Below are positions 9,201 to 17,778 of a stretch of 21,087 bases of DNA, piece by piece. A program made the translations under genes and the position numbers. Under the pieces are notes generated by a model that saw only the letters and a program-made list of their open reading frames with translations, made no database searches and was not told the origin of the DNA. The stretch spans positions 234,909 through 255,995 of the forward strand of contig NW_003206626.1 of NCBI RefSeq assembly GCF_000006405.1. Reading direction: 5' to 3'. The stretch is from Perkinsus marinus ATCC 50983. Lineage: Eukaryota > Perkinsozoa > Perkinsida > Perkinsidae. Within the stretch, counting starts at the first letter, position 1. The number at the start of each line of letters is the position of its first letter.

Positions 9201-11414
9201 TATCTAATCTCTATCCCCTTTTCAGAATCAGCCCTTGATAGATCGATGCAATAGGTCAACCAGGGAATATTGCTTCGTAGATGACAGGGAGATTGAGGTA
9301 ACCTCCCCCTCATGGCTGTTTTGACAAGAGGTCCTTGATGTGGTCAGTGTATCATCCGTATTGAAGACGCCAGTCCATCTATTATCACTGCCAATGACAT
9401 ACACTTGAAGTACTCACATTACTCTTGAAGACTGTCTCGGCAAGTCGTAGGGCCCTGCTCACGATGGTCTGTTAGATTCCTAGCAGCCCAGGAGAGGCTC
9501 AACACCATTGATCGCTCGGAGGCGTGGTTCAACGTCATACGGTAGGGGGTGGTGATGTATCCTCGGCTCTAGAGGTATCGGTCTCAGGGATGGAGCCTAT
9601 GTGAAGCATATGAACTTGAACGACGACTTGGCATCCTGGTGTGGTTGGGAGTTCCTCGTCAAGACGATGACCCGGGCCACGGCTTGTGTGTTGTTACGAC
9701 GGTGAGCCAGTGTTTGTAGGCTTACCGCTGTTGATCTAGTGGATGCTCAGGGAGTGTATACCTCCTCTGATGGATTATAGTCAGGACATTATAGTGACGG
9801 TAAACTGCCCGTTGAAAATGATGGGAAAAGGCAGGTAGCTCTTTTGTGAGCTCTCCTTGTCACTACAGCTTCTCCCGCGGGGATTGTCTCGAATGAGCGA
9901 ATGTGTGTACCGTAGTCCTTCCGTTTCGATCAGGTTCACCGATGAGGACCTCGCAACGGAGTGCTATATAATAGCTGACTCTGTCACTTCTATGAACGAC
10001 AAGTCTACAGTGTAAGAATTCGTCTCTATCTCCGATTGTCTCCGTGACGCGCAGTTTATAGTAGTAGCTATGGTGTAGATACTGCGATCTGTTACAAGCC
10101 AAAGTAGATGCGCTCATGTTCCCCTCGGAGGCTTACAAATGGTTGGAAGCTCGACTGGACGTTCGACCGAGCTTTGCAGTAGGGGTCACCGATGATGCTC
10201 AGATATTCGCCACGTTTCAATGTTCTTCATGAGAAGGTACATGCCAAGAGTCTCATAGCAGCTGTGGTTATGTTGCTTCAAAAGGAAGGACTATTCCATG
10301 ACAGGAAAGTAGCGCTAATCGCTAATGACTGGATCAACTCGTCGGTGGGGTGCCCTCCCACTGAAGGATTTTGCTGTTTCACCGTGATTGTCTAACAACT
10401 AGATCGATCTGTCTGCTTTGCCGTCAGGATTTGCTACGATCTCTTGGTGAACATGTTCCGATGAACGGTAACGTCCCTGACATGATCGAGGAGCTTAAAT
10501 GGGCATCTGTGACGGTAGGCAGGTCCTGTCGGGTTTAGGAGCTCATGCCGCTTTAGGGTACTGGGAACCTCTTGAAAGATGGTGTCTTCGGTGGTAATAA
10601 CGAGGACCACGAGGCAATGCGCAACGCATGGTAGGTTCTCTCCCACCTTGAACGTGAGGGTAGAAGTGGAGGATCTGGGAATCGATCCTGAGGCCCCTCT
10701 CATTCGTACATCCCCTGATACACTATCTGCAGCAACCTTAAGGGCCTCCATCCTACTCTAACTGCTTAGGGTTGTCCTTTCAGGTATAGTCGGATATCAT
10801 CATATGTTGCCTCCTGTATTGACGGTGGTCTTCTAGGAAGTCGGCTCACTTTAAAGCTCATTCTGAAGTCACTGTCGGAGCTTCGCTCCCCATCCGCGCG
10901 AGAAGCAATTTTATGTATACCACTCCTCTTTGTGTTGACAGACGCAATCATCGTAGGCCTACTGAAATTCATCCTCCATGTGCGGCCCCGTGACTTGGAT
11001 AGAGCGTACGAGGCTGGTGACATTCGCCACATCAGTGATGAGAATGCATCATCATCGTCATCGCTGGTGAACTACACGTTCAACTGCGAAGTTATGGAGG
11101 TTCGTGCAACTGCTCTGAAGTGCATTGAGCCCCGTTGGTGTGATCTCAGCTACTCATTGAAGAGGGCGTGTTGATGTGGCTGGTCGGTGTAGAGGACATA
11201 CCTTCTGGAACGTCGACAAGCGAAGCGTTACTGTCGACGGTTTCCCGCCCCTCAATGGCAAAGGTCCTCGCCAATTTGATAGGACATCCAGACGCGACAC
11301 ACAGTTTGAAAATGTGCATCTGCAAGTGAGCAACTGTGGAATTGTGAAAACGTACAAATAAAAACAGATTTCCCGAATGATTTGCAGTTGAGAGAGGAAC
11401 TGATCACCTATTGA
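6204..11414 (+). CDS. unassigned large protein, about 1,235 aa, 26 exons
   Basis: Exons: 6204-6526, 6832-7068, 7109-7306, 7351-7522, 7546-7958, 8022-8109, 8175-8342, 8396-8470, 8658-8792, 8813-8893, 8914-9191, 9255-9297, 9348-9409, 9431-9541, 9573-9701, 9720-9753, 9781-9834, 9869-10011, 10079-10178, 10234-10308, 10428-10514, 10557-10630, 10659-10728, 10770-11167, 11193-11325, 11388-11414. I do not recognise the family. It begins MASSSSSS, followed by a short leucine-rich coiled coil (residues 42-70), then a Pro/Ser/acidic disordered region to about 450. A segment at about 480-560 (FEIVTIKRGG, LCYLCLGRHALYLL, YDSIDKVVIDP, LLLILVG) has the alternating hydrophobic pattern and conserved-Tyr style of PH-like domains. 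The rest is mixed helix and strand. The C-terminal half is split by very short introns (18, 20, 20, 21 and 25 bases). The ATG choice follows from the Ser-rich start and upstream stops. Weakest borders: the donor at 9191/9192 and the GC donor at 10729. Confidence 0.7.
6731..6804. repeat. intronic hairpins with mutually exclusive pairing
   Basis: In intron 6527-6831, TGTGGAAAT (6731-6739) pairs with ATTTCCACA (6754-6762). The same CCACA (6758-6762) also belongs to a second hairpin: 6758-6770 pairs with 6775-6786 (12 pairs, one bulged G, four-base loop). A third palindrome, GAGCTC-tttt-GAGCTC, follows at 6789-6804. Confidence 0.75.
9702..9719 (+). other. 18-base spliceosomal intron
   Basis: gtgagccagtgtttgtag separates ACVLLR(R) from LTAVDLVDAQG. 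The 18 bases are divisible by three, but reading through gives an in-frame TGA (CGG-TGA) directly after the donor, so removal is required for the frame to continue. Donor GTGAG and acceptor TTTGTAG are typical of the longer introns here. It is the shortest intron in the window. Confidence 0.65.
10729..10769 (+). other. possible GC-AG intron
   Basis: The frame before (DTLS) and after (GCPFRYSRISS) join in phase only if 41 bases starting with GCAGCAACC and ending CTAACTGCTTAG are removed. No GT donor of the right phase exists nearby. The 3' end, with CTAAC and a CTTAG acceptor, is a convincing branch point and acceptor. The alternative is a gene end at the TAA at 10759. Confidence 0.45.
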
Positions 11415-11620
11415 GCTTTTCCACACATCGATTCTATTGATATTGATTTATAACATTAGCCGGAGCTTTAGTGTTCGCCGGAGTAGGCTGAACGCAACAG
11501 CAGGACAGCTTCCTGCTAGCCGTAGTTAATAGGAGAGATATATTAGGGCGGGCGCATAGCTACTGCACGATAGAGTGATCAATACGAGAGGTCATCGATT
11601 GTAGCGATGTCTTTGTCAGG
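11415..11620 (+). other. short intergenic region with an upstream mini-ORF
   Basis: 206 bases separate two same-strand genes. A five-codon ORF (ATG at 11607, MSLSG) stops at TGA 11622-11624, overlapping the proposed ATG of the next gene (11621-11623) as ATGA. No TATA-like element or poly(A) signal is evident. Confidence 0.45.
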
Positions 11621-13682
11621 ATGATATCGAGCATGCCCTCGAAAGTGGATGGAAAAGTGATTACCAGCTCTAGGTCGACTTCGCCGGGATCGACTGTAGA
11701 GAGACCAGAAGCTGGCGACAAGCCATTGAAGGTAGGAGACATCTGACTGATGCTCGATGCTGACCAGACTCTACGTTCGAGTATGTGTGTGTCATCGGCG
11801 GACAATGTTGCTACTGACTTGATGCCGATCTGCAGTTACTCACTACTGTTCTAGTCGAGCTCCTTCGGAAGGAGAAATGTGCCTGCCTCAGGGCAGAGGT
11901 ATCGGCTGCCTTGATTGGCATCATGTCTGTTGATGATTCGATGGGGGAGGCTCTGGCGGATGCTGGAGTGGTGAAGCTAGCGGCAAGTCTTCTCGTAGTC
12001 AAGGTGAGCATAGAACTGTTGAGCGTCGGTATTTCTACCCACTTCTATAGTTAACTCAGTCCAAATATTTGGTTACACTGTTAATACGGAATAGTATCTC
12101 TCTCTGTGTCATACGGAGATAATAGTCGGAAATACTCTTAAGAGGTTACTCATTGTATCACTGTTAATTTAGCCCAGTCGACTGGTCTGCAGTGGTTATT
12201 GTTTTACCGGTGCAACATCATCCGCAACATTATGGTTCATATTGTTTGCTGCGCCTTGCAGCGCCCAGTAGCTTCGAGGGGGAGGGGGGGGGTGATGTTT
12301 CTGCCTGAAACAACTTCCCGTCACGGGCGAGTGTTCTTCATCTAGAACGACTGGTAGAAATCATAGCAGTATATTGTTCTAGAAATAGGAGTGTAATCAT
12401 TCGAATGACCTTCGAAAACGTCATAATTTCAACGGAGTCTTCGTCCGGTCCCGAGCCTCTCGTTGCTCTGCAATTCTCCTACATCATTTCAGGATGACCG
12501 CCTAGTGTTGGCCATCCTAAGGCTCCTGGTGTGCATGGTGGACATGTCACCACAAGCGAAGCCTCCCTGCATATCGTACGATATTCCCCATGAAACAGCA
12601 GAGATCATAAGGACCAATTGTGATACCACGTAGGTCACCCCATGCGTCCGCTGTTGATTCCGTGATCGCCACAGGAGCAAATATGCAGTGGTTGGGTATG
12701 CGTGCCGGCTTCTAGCGGGGCTCTGTGCTGACGAGGCAATTCGATCGAAATTGATTGCAAGGTTGGTTGTCGTTCTCTGTGCGATAGAGAACGTTACTTT
12801 TCCTTTCCAAGGTCGCCCTGCATCATAGATCACGTTCTACGAGCATTCCGCAACGCTCCGCCCCGAAGCCCTGCTCAAGCAATGTGCCTCCGGGCGCTCG
12901 ATCGGCTCGGTCGAGGACTCGCTGGAGAGAAGTTGGTCAGCGTTCGCGACGCTGTGACTGGAACTCTCATAAGAGATCTTGGAGGACTCTTCACCAGTCT
13001 CAGTGAGTTGCATGCTTTACCGAGGTCTCTAACGAAAGGGATCACATCTCACTATACAACTCAATCGCCTCCCTTCCTTGTTCAATTTAATATGAGCATA
13101 AGTGGACTATAGCAGCTGTGGCACCACTGTGAGGCTCACACTCTTGATCATATGTTACGAAAAAGCCTTACTTTACAGACCATGTGAAGCTAAATACTCC
13201 TGGACGTTGGTGCCCTCGGCGAAGAAGCGCTCTATGGTGTCCCCGTCATCATTCCTTTCAGTTACTGCCACCGATTTTGAATCTGCTCCCATCTGCGGAG
13301 ACATCAATGAATACATCCTAAGCTCTCTATCACTTTTTGGGATGCTGGTTGGAGAGGCCATGGAGGCTAACTGTGCCTTTTTCAAGGAGAAAGGCTTGCT
13401 CCATGTTCTGGTATGTCAATTTCGAACTCAGAATGTCGCACATTTCGCCGACTTACTGATATCTTGGTTTTACAGGGTAATCATTTTACTAGTGGTCAAT
13501 TCCAAAACGGCGAACCGTCCTGGAGCAGATGAAGAAGTGTGTGCCTGTCTCAGTCGTCGATGCGGTCGAGATTGCCGGAGGAATCGACTGATTTGCGAAG
13601 TAAAATCGCAGCATTGGACGAGCGTATCAAAGAAGGCGCTTCTGAAGGCCTTGCAGCCTCTGGCCTCTTGATGGACGCCTGA
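11621..13682 (+). CDS. armadillo/HEAT-type helical repeat protein (about 390 aa, 9 exons)
   Basis: Exons: 11621-11731, 11768-11806, 11836-12003, 12493-12629, 12675-12761, 12788-13024, 13179-13410, 13493-13552, 13581-13682. The phases agree throughout, and one 489-base intron (12004-12492) contrasts with introns of 26-36 bases. The product starts MISSMPSK with a Ser/Thr/Pro-rich tail of about 50 residues. Helical repeats follow: LLTTVLVELLRKEK, LAILRLLVCMVD, VVGYACRLLAGLCADEAIRSKL and CAFFKEKGLLHVL have the spacing of armadillo units. It ends in a short charged coiled-coil-like stretch (LRSKIAALDERI). The specific family is not recognised. It lies head-to-tail with a flagellar gene only 145 bases downstream, but that alone does not make it ciliary. 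The intron 13553-13580 has a weak donor (GTCGTC). The last exon is duplicated at 16612. Confidence 0.7.
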
Positions 13683-14535
13683 GCACTTCAGTTCTCACAT
13701 TTCTGTGCTACATTGACGTCGACTGAATCTCAGTGTATTATGTTTCCCTTTGAGGGGGGTTCCACGGTGAGAGGTCTACCAAGTACTCTAGAGGAGCCAT
13801 GATGCTAGAAATTCGCCATATTTCGACATGTTGAGTTCAGAGGCTACCACAGTACTAGGCAATTATCGCATCGCAGCTAACCTTTGCATCTCCTTAATGT
13901 TGGCGTCTGTAATAGACTATGGTTCTCTCTTGCGGGAGACAGTGTCGGCTATTGACAACTTCGATCCGAATAGACAAACCGTCGATGGTTATCTAGACGA
14001 CTATTGTGAAGAAGTGAAACACGCGAAGAATGAAGTACGCACTGTTACCGCATCGACATTCCTCGAGATTACGATATCGTGTACTGGACATCGAATTCCC
14101 AAACCGCCTAACACCTAGTAGTCCGAAGAGTAATACGAAGAGACCAAACAATGTATTATATACAGTATAGATGGTCCGATCTCGGTTAGGCTCGAGGTCC
14201 TGTCATAGTCTCCAGTCAGGTACTCGCCTACCTCATATTCCTGCGTTTGGAAGAGTTGACGGTACCCAAGCTCGGGAGGTGACGATCCGCGTGGAACTCA
14301 CGTTACTGTATCTATGATAGCGTGGAGCGACCAGTCGCATTTACGCTCTCGACTACAATCACAGAAATTGGATTTTCCCACGTGGTTAATTTCAATCCAT
14401 CGGAAAGGACGATGATTGGGGATTTGATTCGGTCCCGTCAAGGTTCATCGATACGTGCTCGCCGCCGACGATGCTAGCGTTGTTGGAGTTTGCATTAGAT
14501 CGCTCAGCTGTAAAATCCTGGGTCTATACTGAATG
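13563..14535 (+). repeat. segmental duplication, copy 1
   Basis: Runs from the last exon of the armadillo gene to CFAP99 exon 5. In the 147 bases 13682-13828 I count four differences from copy 2. Relative to copy 2 it lacks roughly 250 bases after 14100, the stretch holding CFAP99 exons 2 and 3. Homology ends abruptly after 14535 in GAATG. Confidence 0.9.
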
Positions 14536-14536
14536 A
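13828..14536 (+). pseudogene. truncated partial copy of CFAP99
   Basis: This is the 5' part of CFAP99 again. The exon 1 equivalent is 13828-14034 (start probably ATG 13897, by analogy with the full copy), exon 4 is 14220-14278 (VLAYLIFLRLEELT), and exon 5 is 14443-14536 (FIDTCSPPTMLALLEFALDRSAVKSWVYTE), ending at TGA where the full copy has TGG. Exons 2 and 3 are absent and everything after exon 5 is missing, so no working CFAP99 can be made. Splice donors after exons 1 and 4 are kept. Between the copies, exon 1 differs at nine codons, seven of them silent. Selection therefore shaped most of the divergence, or the break is younger than the duplication. A short secreted or regulatory product is not suggested. 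Confidence 0.85.
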
Positions 14537-14959
14537 GAAGAGACCAATTAACCTAAGACTTGTCAGCGGACTCGTAGGAAGCAGAGGCTTGAGATGCTTT
14601 CCCCTACGGTAACGATCCCTCGCCTGCGTACGAACTCGACTCCGAGCAATTCTTGACAATCACAGCATAAGCTGTACAACAAGGGAATTACGAGGGTAGT
14701 TTTATCCGCCGAAAAGATGAACTTTATCATTCGCTGACGACATTCACGATGATAATAAGAAAATGTGTGACCGGACAATAAGGGACACGTGATTGGTGTA
14801 TGCTACAACCAAGAACACCGATGACAGAGTGGCGTTGACTCGGCAATTACTACAAACAAGAGAGGTTAATCCATTCGAAGATATGGAATCTGATCTGCAT
14901 GAGACAGAGTGTACGGACAAGTTGTCGTGTTACATACGGATATGCTTCAATCTAGCCAG
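14537..14959. other. no gene seen
   Basis: Unique sequence between the end of duplication copy 1 and the stop codon of the minus-strand transporter. It should include the transporter's 3' untranslated region. Frames on both strands (71-89 codons) lack supporting features. The first bases repeat GAAGAGACCAA, also found at 14137-14147 inside copy 1. Confidence 0.4.
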
Positions 14960-16333
14960 TCAGTTGGTGGTAAGATCGTACAACAGTCCAGTAAGACCCA
15001 AGGGGAAGAATATAATACTGGCAATGAAGAGCGCCAACGCCCCGTGCCACTCGAGGGTTTGATTCCGTAGCTTCTGGAGGAGGTTGACCTGCCCTTCTGG
15101 CTCATCAGCCTTAACATCATCTGGACAGCCTCCTCCCACCTCTTCATTAACGGGCTGCTCGGAGGAGCTCGGGAACGGATTGTAACAAATATGGAGATAG
15201 ACGAAACATGGTATCACGAACCCAATGGTGTTGGTACCGAGGATGCCGATGAACCGAATAGTGACACCGAGATCCTCGAAGATGATTGCCACACCCACGC
15301 AGATAGCGAGGAAAAGCAGTGTTGTCCCGATGTGCAATTTAAGAGTGTCTTGTAAGCTGGGGCGAAAATAGGTTATGACACCCGAGATTGATTGTCTGGC
15401 TGGGAACAGGAGCAATGGGAATGCAGTTAGCACGGCAAACGGCAAAGCAATGTACCCGATGTGGATGGCGACGTTAGAGACCGGCAAGTTGAGATAGAAA
15501 TTCGATTCGATAGCATCGCCGAAAGCGTAATAGGGACCGACCATGACCGAAAGGTAGACGACCATTACGGTAGCAATCGCAAGCAGAGCGGCGAGATCTA
15601 ACTTCCTCATGCTTCGATCGACCATGTCTTCTGCGATCATGGGCATGACAAATTGACACGAGTAGCCGTAAATGAATATTGGGAAAACCGACAGAATCGA
15701 CCAAACGGTGGTAGTTGACGGTATGTCGACGTACCGCTCCCCGACTTGCTCGTCTACACTGAAGGTGTAGGCAACACCAGCTACTACCGCATAGAGGAAG
15801 CAGCTGAGACCGATAACATTAGTGATTGTCGTGTTAGTGATATGCGTCAGAAAGCAAACTGGGGAGAGCAGCGTGACGATGAGAGTGATAAGACCCACTC
15901 GGATCCAGAATCTATTCTCGCCAGTTGAGCCAGGGAACCAATGCTCGATAAGGGTTAGACCAAGGCTAGAAAAGACCTGTAGAAAGGCAGTATCAATGCC
16001 AGCGTTATGAATGAACATGAGAGCGTCAATAAATAGAGGCATCCTCGGATAGCCAGCGGTCACAGCAAAGGTACTGTGACTAAGCCTCTTACCAGGCATC
16101 TCCATTGCACATCTGTTCATCAGATGCAGCGAGAAGTAGGTTACCACGCCAAACACGACAAGAGCGATGATACCCAATGCCCATCCACAGACAGCTTGAG
16201 CACTCGCGTAGCTGAGCATTCCTGCACCGATGATGCTGTTCGTTAAGGCAGCCCACGAGGTGAGAGTATTCCCTTTAGGAATAACCGGTGCGGAGTAGAA
16301 GTCCGCTAAACGGCTTACCTTCTCAGCTGCCAT
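14960..16333 (-). CDS. AAAP/SLC38-type amino-acid transporter, intronless (457 aa)
   Basis: A single open frame with no introns. An upstream in-frame ATG at 16375 would give 471 residues. I prefer MAAEKVSRL (16333) because the preceding 14 residues have no family counterpart. The N-terminal motif SWAALTNSIIGAGMLSY is the hallmark first membrane helix of the amino acid/auxin permease superfamily (SLC32/36/38, fungal AVT). About eleven hydrophobic segments follow, at approximately (471-numbering) 39-61, 66-87, 115-143, 158-177, 181-203, 224-244, 261-283, 301-325, 349-366, 375-398 and 447-468. FIYGYSCQFVMPMIAED fits the conserved central helix. An acidic loop near 412-430 precedes the last helix. 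Likely role: proton- or sodium-coupled neutral amino-acid transport in plasma or vacuolar membrane; substrate not predictable. It is the only complete intronless gene here, lies antisense between duplicated segments, and may be a retrocopy of a family member. Confidence 0.87.
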   Translation of the reverse strand: MAAEKVSRLADFYSAPVIPKGNTLTSWAALTNSIIGAGMLSYASAQAVCGWALGIIALVVFGVVTYFSLHLMNRCAMEMPGKRLSHSTFAVTAGYPRMPLFIDALMFIHNAGIDTAFLQVFSSLGLTLIEHWFPGSTGENRFWIRVGLITLIVTLLSPVCFLTHITNTTITNVIGLSCFLYAVVAGVAYTFSVDEQVGERYVDIPSTTTVWSILSVFPIFIYGYSCQFVMPMIAEDMVDRSMRKLDLAALLAIATVMVVYLSVMVGPYYAFGDAIESNFYLNLPVSNVAIHIGYIALPFAVLTAFPLLLFPARQSISGVITYFRPSLQDTLKLHIGTTLLFLAICVGVAIIFEDLGVTIRFIGILGTNTIGFVIPCFVYLHICYNPFPSSSEQPVNEEVGGGCPDDVKADEPEGQVNLLQKLRNQTLEWHGALALFIASIIFFPLGLTGLLYDLTTN

Positions 16334-16378
16334 ATACGTGATCAGACTTCGGATGGAATCTTCTAACAATATCAATTC

Positions 16379-16407
16379 GCGCGTGCGTGCAGCCCGTACG
16401 CACGCGC
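16379..16407. repeat. GC-rich hairpin upstream of the transporter
   Basis: GCGCGTGCGT (16379-16388) pairs perfectly with ACGCACGCGC (16398-16407) around nine bases. It lies 46 bases upstream of the preferred transporter ATG, and four bases upstream of the alternative one. It could sit in the 5' untranslated region or at the core promoter. Confidence 0.75.
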
Positions 16408-16611
16408 CAACTGTCGAAAACTGCCACGGTCAGATTGTGCTTAGATGCTCAACTGTGTTGGGATGCGAGTTGGACGAGCTCAGCGGAGAGTATGGTCCAT
16501 CCCAGATTCAGCATCCACCACAAGACGGAGTGACTAGTGAGTGATCCGATCTTCGGCAATGGCAGCCGTTTGAACAGCTTGTTGCAGAGCGGCACTTGCG
16601 TTCCCGAGGCG

Positions 16612-16722
16612 TGTTGGTCGAAATTGCCGGAGGAATCGACTGATTTGCGAAGTAAAATCGCAGCATTGGACGAGCGTATCAGAGAAGGCGCTTCTGGAGG
16701 CCTTGCAGCCTCTGGCTCTTGA
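16612..16722 (+). pseudogene. orphan copy of the armadillo gene's last exon
   Basis: KLPEESTDLRSKIAALDERIREGASGGLAASGS repeats the end of the armadillo protein with K/R and E/G changes. One base is missing relative to the original (ggctcttg versus ggcctcttg), which moves the stop. No upstream exons of that gene exist here, so this is a remnant carried along by the duplication. It now lies in the promoter region of CFAP99. Confidence 0.8.
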
Positions 16723-17778
16723 TGGACTCCTGAGCACTTCAGCTCTCACATTTCTGTGCTACATTGACGTCAACTGAATCTCAGTGTATTATGTTCCCCT
16801 TTGAGGGGGGTTCCACGGTGAGAGGTCTACCAAGTACTCTATAGGAGCCATGATGCTAGAAATTCGCCATATTTCGACATGTTGAGTTCAGAGGCTACCA
16901 CAATACTAGGCAATTATCGAAACGCAGCAAACCTTTGCATCTCCTTAATGTTGGCGTCCGTAATAGACTATGGTTCCCTCTTGCGAGAGACAGTGTCGGC
17001 TATTGACAACTTCGATCCGAATAGACAGACCGTTGATGGTTATCTAGACGACTATTGTGAAGAAGTGAAACACGCGAAGAATGAAGTACGTGCTGTTACC
17101 GCATCCCCATTCCTCGAGATTTCGATATCGTATGTTGGACATTGAATTCCAAGAGCACCAAGTAGTGCTGCTCACGTGAACTTACCATTAGCTTGACGAG
17201 ACTGAATCTGTGTGCTAGACGAGGTCAGGTGGTCGCAATACTGGTTAGTAGGTAGAAGAGAAGTTCATCCGTCAATGCGTCTATGGATGTGTGAGGTATC
17301 AGAAGTTTCTGAAGGTAGCGTACTGAAGCCCACAATCCTCGACCTGATATCAGCACAGATCTTCGTAACTGCTTTTCTAGAGTTCAAACCAGGTGTGACA
17401 CAACGGAGAGACCAAACCCTGTATATGGTCCGATCTCGACTATGCTGAAGATCGTGTTATAGCCTCTAGCCAGGTCCTTGCTTACCTCATATTCCTACGA
17501 TTGGAAGAATTGACGGTATCCAGGCTCGCAAGGTGACCCCCCGGGAATTCACGTTACACGCTGAAAGTGACGATAGCATGGAGCATTTACGATCTCCACT
17601 ACAATTACAGAAACTTCCACGTGGTTAATTCCAATCCATCGTAAAGGACGATGATTAGGGATTTGATTCGGTCCCGTCAAGGTTCATCGATACGTGCTCC
17701 CCTCCGACGATGCTAGCGTTGTTGGAGTTTGCATTTGATCGCTCAGCTGTAGAATCCTGGGTCTACACTGAATGGGCG
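16612..17778 (+). repeat. segmental duplication, copy 2
   Basis: Matches 13563-14535. It starts abruptly at about 16612 in the armadillo gene's last exon and continues into the intact CFAP99 gene. The offset to copy 1 is 3,051 bases before CFAP99 intron 1 and about 3,239 bases after exon 3, which shows the exon 2-3 loss in copy 1. Confidence 0.9.

Noticed and set aside
13102-13671. A continuous 189-codon frame as one exon
   Set aside because: Only 13179-13410 of it is armadillo-like. The ends fit introns, and the last exon is read in another frame, as the duplicated copy confirms.
14960-16375. A hidden intron at GTAAGC near the transporter start
   Set aside because: The frame runs through it without interruption, and the following residues fit the family's N-terminus.
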